Shown: positions 8,064 to 16,815 of the stretch, piece after piece | Position numbering within the stretch: position 1 is the stretch's first letter | How the letters are laid out: every line of letters starts with the position of its first letter | From: an uncultured Bacillota bacterium | GTDB lineage: Bacteria; Bacillota; Clostridia; Peptostreptococcales; Anaerovoracaceae | Direction: 5' to 3' | Assembly: GCA_927441425.1 (NCBI GenBank) | Contig: CAKMKG010000010.1 | Location: 1 to 64,000 of the forward strand | Length of the DNA: 64,000 bases | Notes under the pieces: model-generated | Databases searched by the model: none | Told to the model about the DNA's origin: nothing | What the model saw: the letters and a program-made list of their open reading frames with translations, nothing else | Made by a program: the position numbers and the translations under genes

Positions 8064-9248
8064 ATGAAAATAAAATGCTTCAATGCTAAAAATGGAGACG
8101 CAATTTACATAAGAAATAATGAAGGAATAAACATTTTTATTGATATGGGGTATCCCGAGACATATACAAGATATATTTCAAACGATATTAATGTTATTGA
8201 TCAATGTGGGGAAGTGATCGATTTGTTGATAATAACTCATATTGATCAAGATCATATTTCAGGAGCAATTTCATTTCTTAGAGATATTCAATCTGAGAAA
8301 TACAGCCAAAGTATATTAAAACAAGTGTGGCATAATTCATATAGACACCTCTCAGTTGCTACAAAGGAAAATTCTAGCAAAGAAGACTTGTATGTGGTAG
8401 AAGAGTTTTTAAATAAACTTTCAAAACTGAATTCTTTAATTTCAGATGCAACAATAAGTGCAAAACAAGGATCTACACTCGCCGGTTTAATATTTGGTTC
8501 AGGTATTGAGTGGAATAAGGATTTTTCGCATGGCCCAATAGTTGGCGTAAACGACGTTTCAATAGGAAATTTAAAAGTAACGGTTTTAACTCCAAGTAAT
8601 TATATATTAAAAAACCTCAAACGATATTGGAAAAGTGAACTCTGTAAAATGAAATATGATTTTGCGTTTGGAGAAGAGGAAGTTTTTGATGATGCGTTTG
8701 AATTTTATATGTTGAATGAGACGGTGTTACAAAATAACAGTAATTCTATTTCTTCAGATTCAGGAGAATGTTTCCACGCATTGTTAGATAACGGAGTATT
8801 AGTAGAGTCCGAAGGTGACTCCAGTGTTACTAACGCGTCGTCAATTGCGACTATAATAGAGAACGATAGTTGCAGGATATTGTTGACTAGCGATGCACAT
8901 GATAATGATTTATATGAGATTCTTTATGAGCAATCCCAAAATGGAATCAATATGGAATTTGATTTAGTTAAATTGTCTCATCATGGTTCCAGGAATAATA
9001 ATAGCAAGTGGTTGGAGTTAGTATCTTCAAAGTATTATTTGATTTCCACTGATGGTAGTAAACATAATCATCCTGATGTTGAGGCAATTGTTAATCTAAT
9101 TTTAAGTAATTCGAAAAAAGACAAAATACTTTGCTTTAATTCTAACTTAGAAATAGCTAGAGAGATCGATAAAGAGGAATTAAAGCGAAGGTTTAATTAT
9201 TCCGTTATTAGACCTATTGAAGAATGGGGGATTGAAATTGAGTTATAA
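8064..9248 (+). CDS. MBL-fold metallohydrolase (ComEC/Rec2-like)
   Basis: Nearly 400 residues. The metal-binding motif THIDQDHISG sits at about residue 67-76, and a later KLSHHGSRNNNS and DGSKHNHPD give the remaining ligands in the pattern of ComEC-type MBL domains. There is no signal peptide or TM segment, so it should be cytosolic. ATG 8064 has a GGAAAG at 8 bp; a GTG at 8055 is in frame but lacks a well-spaced site. The next gene overlaps it. A free MBL hydrolase next to a protease-NTPase is the arrangement I recall for AVAST type 1-like phage defence, which supports a defence role by inference only. Confidence 0.85.
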   Translation: MKIKCFNAKNGDAIYIRNNEGINIFIDMGYPETYTRYISNDINVIDQCGEVIDLLIITHIDQDHISGAISFLRDIQSEKYSQSILKQVWHNSYRHLSVATKENSSKEDLYVVEEFLNKLSKLNSLISDATISAKQGSTLAGLIFGSGIEWNKDFSHGPIVGVNDVSIGNLKVTVLTPSNYILKNLKRYWKSELCKMKYDFAFGEEEVFDDAFEFYMLNETVLQNNSNSISSDSGECFHALLDNGVLVESEGDSSVTNASSIATIIENDSCRILLTSDAHDNDLYEILYEQSQNGINMEFDLVKLSHHGSRNNNSKWLELVSSKYYLISTDGSKHNHPDVEAIVNLILSNSKKDKILCFNSNLEIAREIDKEELKRRFNYSVIRPIEEWGIEIEL

Positions 9249-12189
9249 AAAGAATGATGAATATATAGAAAGTTTAAAAAATCACATTGTTAAAGTTGAG
9301 GAAATTGATGAGAAAGGTAAAATAATAAAGATTGGAACAGGGTTCTTTATTGACTGTAAGCATATTATAACTGCAGCACATGTCGTATCGGAATCATTAG
9401 ATTCGGAGTGTACCGTAAGAATTACATATTTAATCAATGGAGTGCGAGGCTCGTTAAACGCTAAAGCTCTTTATGAAGCTCCTACTTGTGACTTGAACGT
9501 TTTGGAGATTTTGGGACAAGTAGAATTCGGTACTCATTATGAATTTTCTAAAATAGTTGAAAATTCTTTCAGAAAAAGAGAATTTGAATATTGTGCATAT
9601 GGTTATCCCGCAACAAAGCCGGAAGGGCATTATCAGCAAGGCCAAATTCTTGATGAGAATAAAGATTATAATGACAATAGCATAATTGATGTGACACTTG
9701 GCGAAGGCAGATTAAATGATTATCGGGGGTATTCCGGATCACCGGTTATTTGCAATGGTCAACTAATTGGTATTGCAATAGAGCAATCAGTTGGTTTAAA
9801 TGCAGCACAAAGCATTAAGGTGCTCGACTTGTCTTCAGCAAACTCTTATTTAGTAAAAGACTGGCTTGGTTCTGATGATTTTATTGAAGAGATTGTCAGC
9901 AATTATCAAAAAGAATCATCCGAAGAAATTAAAAGAAATAAGCTAAATGGTAAATATATTCCAGAGATATTTGTTGAACTAGGCAAAATGAAAGAATATT
10001 TAAGAGGATTTAGTGATCCGGTTCTTTTCTTCAAGAAGCACTTAGATTATGTTAAGCGGCATAGTTTTAAGCAATATAATATGCTTTTACAAAGTTATGG
10101 ACTTGCAAATATTCAAACAATTGAAGGCGAGTATGAGATATCATTAGTGAATGTACAAAGGATATCGGATGAGATGGTTGCGAAATTAAACGATATGCTA
10201 ACCTATGTTACAAAACTAACTAGATCTGAAGATATAAGAGAATGTGTACCAGAAGAATATCTTGAATTGTTTGATTTGACTTTTTATCAACATAGACTTT
10301 TGGGACTTGAATGGGAGCTGAAGGATAGAATAGATTTGTTTAAGTCGTTACAAGCTACTCAAATTCTCCTTACAGAAAAAGCTGGACAAGGGAAGACAAA
10401 TTTACTTTGTGATTTTACAGAAAATGTACTGTTACGTAAGGGAATCCCCTGCTTTTTTGCGGGGATGAGATATTTAATAGATGATGATATTTCAAAAACT
10501 CTGCTTAACTATTCTGGATATGATTTTTCATCAGTTGAAGAGATATTTGAAGTTTTAGAATTTTATTCTCGAAATGTGCAGAAACCTTTTGTTATAGTCT
10601 TAGATGCAATAAATGAGCAAAGAGATGTTCAAAATTCAAAACAGAAACTTTACTCGTTTTTAAACAAAGCAAGCTCTTTTAATAATGTAAAAGTTATTTT
10701 GACAGCAAGAACAGAATATTTTGAAGAGAAATTTGGAGATATGAAAGATATATGCCCCCAGGTTAATCAATTTGTATCATATAATTTTAATTCTCATCAT
10801 CCCAAATTAGGTAAAAGAGTCTTTGATGGTTATATGGAACATTTCAAAATGGAGATTCATGATATCGGGGATTCGATTTATGAACAATTGTCAAAAGATT
10901 TTTTATTGTTAAGAATGTTTTCGGAAGCGTATCATGGTTCAGAGGATTCACCAACAATAATTCCAGCATTATTTCACTTATTTAGATATGAAATTTTTGA
11001 AAAATACTACAATTTCAAAAAGGAAAACTTAAAGGAATGGGATAGACAACAAGGAGTATTTGATGGTGGATCTACATATGACTGCCTGATTAATACAATA
11101 ACAGAATATATGATTCGGCAAAAGCAATTTAGCAATATTGAACGTTCATTGATTGTTGAGCAGGTTCAAAATGATTTATTGGTAAAGTTGGTTAATGAAG
11201 ACATTATTTTTCGAGATGATATCAAGAAAATTAAAGGTTTGATAGAGCAGAGCGTTGAGGTTATTAATTTTACATTTGATGAATTTCGGGACTATTGTCT
11301 TGCCAAAAAATTGATGGAGAATTTTGATGAGAGTAATCCGGATGCTTCTGCAGCAATAATAAGTGACCTCACTCAAAATGGTTTAGAGGTTTCGGAAGGA
11401 GTTCAGAAGTATCTTTTCTTCGCAAGCAAAAAAATACAGAGCGAGCCATTTTCAAACGTAATTAAAGAGCAAAAATGGTTTTTTCATATATTTCTAAACA
11501 ATATTTTTTCTGTGAGTGAAGAATTTATTGTTGAGAAAGATATCGAAATAATAAGAAGGCTATTAACTAATATGAAATTCTATGAAGAACATTTTACGAG
11601 AGTTGTTAAAATTTACGAGAGCCTTATAAAAAGATACAATATTCATGTTTATTCAAAACTAAATATTAAGTTTCTTATTACTATTTTCAATGAGATCGAA
11701 GATGCTGATTTTAGAAGATATGTGCGTAATGTTTTTAGATCAAGTTATGAAGATAGATATTCAATATATGGTAGGCAAGATGATCGAATTCCAATAGATA
11801 TATTAATTCATAAATTAAAGCAATATATGAGAAGGTCATTTAATGAAGATATAATATTTTTTCTCTGTTATCTGAATTTTAGAGGTGTCTTCATAGATGA
11901 TTTTTTTGACTGGTGTATTGAAGAATATCCAGATCAATCAATTGATTTATTTGAAAAATCTGATGATATAAGGGATGATTGCATAAGACAAGCGGTAATT
12001 TATACTGTGCGGGATCTGTCTTTTTATGACTTTAAATTTACCCCCGAGATGAGAGCTCGTTGGGAGAGGATGGCTGAACATTTTAAGGAAAAAAATAAGA
12101 GGGATTTAAATTCAGAAACGGATCGGAATCCATATAAAACGCTGGAAGAATTACTAGAAAGATTAGGGATAAAGGAGGATAACAAATGA
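9238..12189 (+). CDS. Trypsin-like protease fused to a STAND/NACHT-type NTPase
   Basis: About 980-990 residues. The first 220 are a trypsin-like serine protease: GTGFFID then ITAAHVVS (catalytic His), CDLNVLEI (Asp) and GYSGSPV (Ser). A linker leads to a P-loop NTPase with Walker A EKAGQGKT at about residue 386 and Walker B PFVIVLDAINEQ near 455, the LDA-NE form common in NACHT/STAND proteins. The rest is a long helical C-terminal half that could act as the sensor. STAND proteins oligomerise when they sense a trigger and activate the N-terminal effector, here a protease. Start codons are TTG (9217, 9232 or 9238); 9238 is favoured because GGGGGA lies 6 bp before it. Confidence 0.85.
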   Translation: MSYKKNDEYIESLKNHIVKVEEIDEKGKIIKIGTGFFIDCKHIITAAHVVSESLDSECTVRITYLINGVRGSLNAKALYEAPTCDLNVLEILGQVEFGTHYEFSKIVENSFRKREFEYCAYGYPATKPEGHYQQGQILDENKDYNDNSIIDVTLGEGRLNDYRGYSGSPVICNGQLIGIAIEQSVGLNAAQSIKVLDLSSANSYLVKDWLGSDDFIEEIVSNYQKESSEEIKRNKLNGKYIPEIFVELGKMKEYLRGFSDPVLFFKKHLDYVKRHSFKQYNMLLQSYGLANIQTIEGEYEISLVNVQRISDEMVAKLNDMLTYVTKLTRSEDIRECVPEEYLELFDLTFYQHRLLGLEWELKDRIDLFKSLQATQILLTEKAGQGKTNLLCDFTENVLLRKGIPCFFAGMRYLIDDDISKTLLNYSGYDFSSVEEIFEVLEFYSRNVQKPFVIVLDAINEQRDVQNSKQKLYSFLNKASSFNNVKVILTARTEYFEEKFGDMKDICPQVNQFVSYNFNSHHPKLGKRVFDGYMEHFKMEIHDIGDSIYEQLSKDFLLLRMFSEAYHGSEDSPTIIPALFHLFRYEIFEKYYNFKKENLKEWDRQQGVFDGGSTYDCLINTITEYMIRQKQFSNIERSLIVEQVQNDLLVKLVNEDIIFRDDIKKIKGLIEQSVEVINFTFDEFRDYCLAKKLMENFDESNPDASAAIISDLTQNGLEVSEGVQKYLFFASKKIQSEPFSNVIKEQKWFFHIFLNNIFSVSEEFIVEKDIEIIRRLLTNMKFYEEHFTRVVKIYESLIKRYNIHVYSKLNIKFLITIFNEIEDADFRRYVRNVFRSSYEDRYSIYGRQDDRIPIDILIHKLKQYMRRSFNEDIIFFLCYLNFRGVFIDDFFDWCIEEYPDQSIDLFEKSDDIRDDCIRQAVIYTVRDLSFYDFKFTPEMRARWERMAEHFKEKNKRDLNSETDRNPYKTLEELLERLGIKEDNK

Positions 12190-12611
12190 TAATATACCCG
12201 ATTGATTTAAATGATTTTAGTAAAAAGTATATTGTATTAAAGAAACCAGATATGCAATTAGAATATATAATTAATAGATTTTTAAATCTTTCCGGAATTT
12301 GTCCTGAAAAGTACGCAGGAAAATTGTTTTCTAGTATATTAACAAACTTTTTTTACGAAATTGAAGACATCGAGTACATATTAAATAATTTTTATTATAA
12401 AGAATATGATTCTCTTGAAGATTATTTATACAAAAAAATGCTTATTGATAAAGATGAAATAGGACTTCTAAATTCTAATCAAAAAGAAGGGGAAAAGCTT
12501 TACTATGTTAATTTGGAGCATACAGCTCTAAATGATTATGGTAATTTATTTGAGTATGAAAAAGAGGATCTTTTGTCAAAAATTAATGATTTATTGGAGG
12601 TAATTGAATGA
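12186..12611 (+). CDS. Small protein of unknown function in the defence/RiPP operon
   Basis: 141 residues, acidic, no TM helix or signal peptide. The start codon overlaps the stop of the protease-NTPase gene in an ATGA junction and has a strong AAAGGAGG ribosome site 6 bp upstream. The stop likewise overlaps the next start. The composition (many Tyr, Asn, Glu, Leu) and predicted helices do not point to a known family. Its tight coupling to the NTPase suggests a partner or regulator, but that is inference. Confidence 0.8.
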   Translation: MIIYPIDLNDFSKKYIVLKKPDMQLEYIINRFLNLSGICPEKYAGKLFSSILTNFFYEIEDIEYILNNFYYKEYDSLEDYLYKKMLIDKDEIGLLNSNQKEGEKLYYVNLEHTALNDYGNLFEYEKEDLLSKINDLLEVIE

Positions 12612-13006
12612 AAATTAAAACTGATTATATAACAAATAGTTCATCAACCTCATTTGTTTTAATAACAGATAATGAACTTGATCAAGATATATTTTTCGAA
12701 TGGTTTGGAATATCCTCGGATTCTCCATTTTCGTATATGTTTAAAGAATTATATGATGCAGCCAAGTACAATTCAAAATTGCTTGAGGACGATATTAAAG
12801 GAGATGAAACACTAGAGGAGTACCTTTCGCATTTTCACTTGGAGTATGAAAAAAATCGGATAGATTTAGCACTAAAGCAGGGCAAGAAGATCAGAGTGGG
12901 GAAACTAAGAAGTGATGAAAATGAAGTGCAGACTTTTTTTTGCCTAGATTCTTTCATTTTAGATAATGAAGCGGTTTATTTTAATGCTCTTTCGAATGGA
13001 TGGTAA
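12608..13006 (+). CDS. Small protein with N-terminal TNSSSTSF motif
   Basis: 132 residues beginning MKIKTDYITNSSSTSFVLI. I recall similar short N-terminal motifs (TDFVTNSSSSSF) at the start of otherwise unrelated Firmicutes and Bacteroidetes proteins; its meaning is not known to me. The rest is acidic, without TM helices. An ATGA overlap joins it to the upstream gene, and its stop overlaps the start of the radical SAM gene. That placement makes the Ser/Thr-rich N-terminus a possible recognition tag or substrate for the SPASM enzyme, but no experiment is implied. Confidence 0.8.
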   Translation: MKIKTDYITNSSSTSFVLITDNELDQDIFFEWFGISSDSPFSYMFKELYDAAKYNSKLLEDDIKGDETLEEYLSHFHLEYEKNRIDLALKQGKKIRVGKLRSDENEVQTFFCLDSFILDNEAVYFNALSNGW

Positions 13007-14070
13007 AAATGAATGATATTGTACTAGTGGATAAAAAAGAAAGCAGACACTTTTATTTTTTTAACAAAAATAATGGATTGAGTATCAGAGCAGAGTATGA
13101 GGGCGAAGAGGAACCTTTTTGGTCAATAGAGGGGCCAGAATTAATAGATATTTCAATTACTAATTATTGTGAAAAGGAATGTAGTTTTTGCTATAGAAAT
13201 TCATCGGTTCAAGGTAAGCATATGAGTTTAGAGGATTTCAAAAGTGTCTTGGAACAGCTAATAGAAACACATACATATCAGATTGCAATTGGTGGAGGTA
13301 ACCCAAACCAACATCCCAATTTTGTAGAAATGTTAAGGATGGCAAGAGAAGATTATGGAGTCATTCCTTCTTACACAACAAATGGTACCGGATTATCAAG
13401 AGAAGTACTAAAGGCTAGTAAAGATTATTGTGGAGCGGTTGCGGTTAGTTATTATGAACCTATACATGAATTTCTGAGTGCTCTTGAAAAACTTAAAAGC
13501 AGTGATATCAAGACCAATATTCACTTCCTACTAACTTCAGAAAGCATCCCGAAAGCAATTAACATACTTGAAAACTCACCCCAATATTTAGAAGGTGTAA
13601 ATGCGATAATCTTTTTAAATTACAAGCCTGTAGGTAAAAACCCAACAAGTGACTTGCTGCTAAAAAATACTCCTTTACTAAATGATTTCATCAATAAAGT
13701 AAAGAATCATGATATGCGAAAATATAAAATTGGCTTTGATAGTTGTAGTATATCAGGAATTGTTGAGAATCTTAGATTTGATTCAAGATTTATCGAAAGT
13801 TGTGAATCAGGAAGATTTTCAGCATTTATTTCAGAAGATATGAAGCTTTATCCCTGTTCATTTATGGATCCTACTACTAATGGGATTAATTTAAAGGAGA
13901 TCCGCCTGCATGAAGCATGGGTCAATGCAAAAGAATTTAAGGATATGAGGAGTAAATTAAATAATAACGCATGCAAAAATAAATATAGTTGTGAATTGCA
14001 GTGCCACGGAGGATGCCCAATTTATGAAGAAATTAATCTTTGCAGGCAGAATTCATCAGATCCTACTTGA
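13000..14070 (+). CDS. Radical SAM/SPASM-domain protein
   Basis: 356 residues. The radical SAM motif is CEKECSFC (CX3CX2C) at about residues 58-65, within ISITNYCEKECSFCYRNS; the SAM-binding GGGNP follows at about 98. The C-terminal third carries a SPASM-like set of cysteines: SCESGRFSAF, LYPCSFMD, ACKNKYSCELQCHGGCP and LC. SPASM proteins mostly modify peptides or proteins. The two genes before it are short, so it may act on one of them. ATG 13000 or 13009 can start it; GGATGG at 12997-13002 favours 13009. The last gene of the run of overlapping genes. Confidence 0.88.
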   Translation: MVKMNDIVLVDKKESRHFYFFNKNNGLSIRAEYEGEEEPFWSIEGPELIDISITNYCEKECSFCYRNSSVQGKHMSLEDFKSVLEQLIETHTYQIAIGGGNPNQHPNFVEMLRMAREDYGVIPSYTTNGTGLSREVLKASKDYCGAVAVSYYEPIHEFLSALEKLKSSDIKTNIHFLLTSESIPKAINILENSPQYLEGVNAIIFLNYKPVGKNPTSDLLLKNTPLLNDFINKVKNHDMRKYKIGFDSCSISGIVENLRFDSRFIESCESGRFSAFISEDMKLYPCSFMDPTTNGINLKEIRLHEAWVNAKEFKDMRSKLNNNACKNKYSCELQCHGGCPIYEEINLCRQNSSDPT

Positions 14071-14287
14071 GATTATTGCATTAGACATTGATACTCAGAT
14101 GTGAGTATTTATAGAAGAGGGATCCTAGTGATAGCGGGTAGTTACATCTATCTAACAAATTCAAAAAAATGTATCGGCGACACTCAACTGGGCAGAAAAT
14201 TTAGTTATCATTAGGTGTTTCTGGATCTGCAGCTTAATCTGTGGCAGACTGACTATGTAAGAATAAATAAAAGGTAGGATAGCAGTT

Positions 14288-16081
14288 ATGAATAACAGTA
14301 TCTTCTACTCGTGGCAATCAGATTTGCCTTCGAGTACAAATAGAGGTTTTATTGAAGAATGTATTAAAGAAGCAATAAAAATGCTGAAAAAAACATATAA
14401 TTTTAGTTTAGATATCAGAATAGATCACGATACGAAAAATGCAACAGGTACTCCTGATATTGTAAACACAATTTTTAATAAAATAGAAAGAGCTAAGATT
14501 TTTATTGCTGATATCAGTATTATTAATAATAATCCAGAAGGACGAAAAACGCCTAATCCAAATGTCCTGTTAGAGTTGGGATATGCCGCTAAAGTTGTAG
14601 GGTGGGAGAAAATAATTTGTGTTTTTAATAAAGATTTTGGCGAGTTCGAGGATTTGCCATTTGATTTGAGGTTTAGAAGACCATTAATATATAGTCTAAA
14701 AGATAAAAATAAATCTGAGGTTAGAAAAAGCGTTGCGAAAGTAATATGTGATACGATTATTAAACTTGATTCAAATGGACTGATCAATGATGAAATAAAT
14801 AATTATGCAAAAATGAAAGTAGATAAAATAATATTAACAATCACAAATTCATTATCAAAAATGCTTTTTGGATATGAGGCTATTGAGTCTGATGGCAATA
14901 CTTCAAAATTCCTCAATTTAAATGAAAGTGAAATGAAGACTATATTTCAAACAAAAAAATTTCTTGCTTTTCAAACCTCGAAAAAATATGAAAAACTAGG
15001 AATTGAGTTAAGTGAAATATATGAAAACTATGCCTCATCAAATTATGCCGAGAGAGATATTAGCATGCAAATAATTAATATAATTAAGTGGATTGGACGA
15101 TTTGACAAAATTAATAGCCCTAGATTTGCAGAGGATATGTTTATCCCAACTAATGATGAGGAGAAAGAATATAATGTTCTTTATGGCCCTGATATTAATC
15201 CCAAAAATGATGAGGGATATATACTTTTGAAAAGAATTGACGAGCAACATGGGCAAGTCATTGATTTCGGTGACATTCGAGGGAAAAATGATGACATGTT
15301 AAATTATGTAACAATGAATAATAAATATATAAGTACTTACATTGAAACAATCGTGGATTTTATTGGTCTTACAAATAGATGGCTGGATTCTACAAACGGA
15401 GTGTTTATTATTGATTTAAATAAAGATTTTGAAATAAAAGAAATATCAAAAAAGAATAGCTATGAGAAAAATAAAATTATAAAAATACCAACTGTTTCGG
15501 AGAGTAATATTTTATTTTTGATTCATGATTTCGATTTGGGATTTGGATTTGATTATTTTAAAATACTGAGCTTAAATATTATAACATATTTAATTACATA
15601 TGGATTTGTTATGAAAAACCAGAACATTGTAAAATTACAACTAGAAAATGAAATCATAGGAGAAATAGGCTGTTTCGAAGAAAGTTTGATAGATGAATAT
15701 AAAAAGGGCAATATATCTTTTAATATTACATTTAAGGATAAATTAGAATATAATAATGCAAAAAATGGTTATGTAAATATTGATAAAATCTATCTCAATC
15801 AAGAATTTATAGAATTGTATAAAATTCTTTCAACTGCACTTGATGATAATATTTCTGAAAAGATAAAAAGTATAATTCGAAAACTTTTGGACGAGCTTAA
15901 TACTAATTTAAAGGTTCATATGAGGAATTGCATTGACGAATTTATTATAGATTTTATTAGAAATAGTAGCGAAAGTTTTGAAATTAATATGGGGAAATAC
16001 TATGCAAAGTTCAAAGACGTTCACAATGACCCGCAATATGAATACGATAAACTAAAAATCGAGATTCGCAAGCAACTATAG
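14288..16081 (+). CDS. TIR-like nucleotide-binding protein, likely defence effector
   Basis: 597 residues. The N-terminal 130 residues carry the FYSWQSDLPSSTNR opening, an IFIADIS strand and an NPNVLLELGYAAK helix, which together match TIR-like domains. The Glu in NVLLELGYA corresponds to the glutamate used for NAD+ cleavage in enzymatic TIRs. The remaining 450 residues are rich in Ile, Asn and Lys and show no family I recognise; a sensor or partner-binding region would be expected there. It stands alone, 217 bp after the radical SAM gene and with its own AGGTAGGA ribosome site. No Thoeris or CBASS partner is adjacent. Confidence 0.75.
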   Translation: MNNSIFYSWQSDLPSSTNRGFIEECIKEAIKMLKKTYNFSLDIRIDHDTKNATGTPDIVNTIFNKIERAKIFIADISIINNNPEGRKTPNPNVLLELGYAAKVVGWEKIICVFNKDFGEFEDLPFDLRFRRPLIYSLKDKNKSEVRKSVAKVICDTIIKLDSNGLINDEINNYAKMKVDKIILTITNSLSKMLFGYEAIESDGNTSKFLNLNESEMKTIFQTKKFLAFQTSKKYEKLGIELSEIYENYASSNYAERDISMQIINIIKWIGRFDKINSPRFAEDMFIPTNDEEKEYNVLYGPDINPKNDEGYILLKRIDEQHGQVIDFGDIRGKNDDMLNYVTMNNKYISTYIETIVDFIGLTNRWLDSTNGVFIIDLNKDFEIKEISKKNSYEKNKIIKIPTVSESNILFLIHDFDLGFGFDYFKILSLNIITYLITYGFVMKNQNIVKLQLENEIIGEIGCFEESLIDEYKKGNISFNITFKDKLEYNNAKNGYVNIDKIYLNQEFIELYKILSTALDDNISEKIKSIIRKLLDELNTNLKVHMRNCIDEFIIDFIRNSSESFEINMGKYYAKFKDVHNDPQYEYDKLKIEIRKQL

Positions 16082-16248
16082 ATAATAATTCTAGAAGCTA
16101 TTAATAATGAGAATATAAAGAGATTTGGCTCAGTAAGAAAGCTTGATATGGATATATAATGCTCCCATAATACCTAACGGGCATTTATGGTGAATACGGC
16201 TAATGACAAACATACTAAAGTGTTTGCGTATTATAATGAGGTTAAACA

Positions 16249-16542
16249 ATGATTGAAATAATAGATTTTCAAAGAAAGCAAGATCGTTTAGAGTATGCAA
16301 AATCTCTAATTTTGAGCGGATGTGATGTGAATTATGTAAGAAATTCACTTAACCTAAATGATGAAGACATGGAAAACGTACAAGAACTGATTGAAGACGA
16401 CAAAATGACTGAGAGATTTCGTATTGCTGTTGAGAACGCAATTGCAGAAAAAAAATTAAAGGGCCTTCCGATTGCAAGATATGATAGAGAATGCAAAAAG
16501 GCCTATCTTGAGTTCCCAGATGGGAGAAGAGAGTACGTATAG
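16249..16542 (+). CDS. Small orphan protein of unknown function
   Basis: 97 residues. The first half (EYAKSLILSGCDVNYVRNSLNLNDEDMENVQELI) resembles the helical tails seen in Rpn/PD-(D/E)XK transposase-family proteins. The second half ends PIARYDRECKKAYLEFPDGRREYV, a compact basic/aromatic motif. A weak AT-rich ribosome region (GAGGTTAAAC) precedes it. It is the last gene before the tRNA and may be a remnant or an antitoxin-size regulator; neither can be shown. Confidence 0.6.
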   Translation: MIEIIDFQRKQDRLEYAKSLILSGCDVNYVRNSLNLNDEDMENVQELIEDDKMTERFRIAVENAIAEKKLKGLPIARYDRECKKAYLEFPDGRREYV

Positions 16543-16599
16543 GTATGGTCGAGAGATCTTTTCTATGTTATAACTTTATGGGATTAAGAGGGTTAAAAA

Positions 16600-16635
16600 C
16601 AATCCACGTTTCTGAAGAAACGTGGATTGTTTTTT
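16600..16635 (+). terminator. Intrinsic terminator after the island genes
   Basis: A 13-bp perfect stem CAATCCACGTTTC / GAAACGTGGATTG with a TGAA loop (16600-16629) is followed by six T residues. On the minus strand it also ends in a GTTTTTAACC tract, so it may work in both directions. Confidence 0.85.
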
Positions 16636-16638
16636 GCA

Positions 16639-16699
16639 AAGCATAACTTTTCCTTTCAAAAAAACAAGCATAACTTTTCCAAACGGAAAAGTTATGCTT
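16639..16699 (-). terminator. tRNA-Arg terminator with a duplicated arm
   Basis: Reading the minus strand, the arm at 16699-16685 pairs over 15 bp with 16680-16666 around a GTTT loop, then runs into GTTTTTTTG, a classic intrinsic terminator for the tRNA gene upstream. A second exact copy of the 15-base arm lies at 16639-16653, so two alternative stems are possible. Confidence 0.8.
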
Positions 16700-16739
16700 T
16701 CTGCTACACAACCCAGCATAAAGCCGAGGCATTTCGTTT

Positions 16740-16815
16740 TGGCACTCCCGAGATGATTCGAACATCCGACGCACGGTTTAGGAAACCGACGCTCTATCCC
16801 CTGAGCTACGGGAGC
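16740..16815 (-). tRNA. tRNA-Arg (anticodon CCT)
   Basis: The minus strand folds as a tRNA: acceptor GCTCCCG/CGGGAGT, TAGCTC D-arm, anticodon stem with loop TTCCTAA giving CCT, and a GTTCGAATC T-loop. The gene encodes its own CCA end (16742-16740). The first acceptor pair would be G-U, a minor oddity. It reads the rare AGG arginine codon. It sits between the AT-rich island and the sugar-uptake operon, the sort of site integrating elements often use. Confidence 0.95.

Noticed and set aside
13000..14070. Glycyl-radical-enzyme activase for the BMC
   Set aside because: It has SPASM-type cysteines and lies 10 kb from the BMC in an unrelated operon; no glycyl radical enzyme is present.
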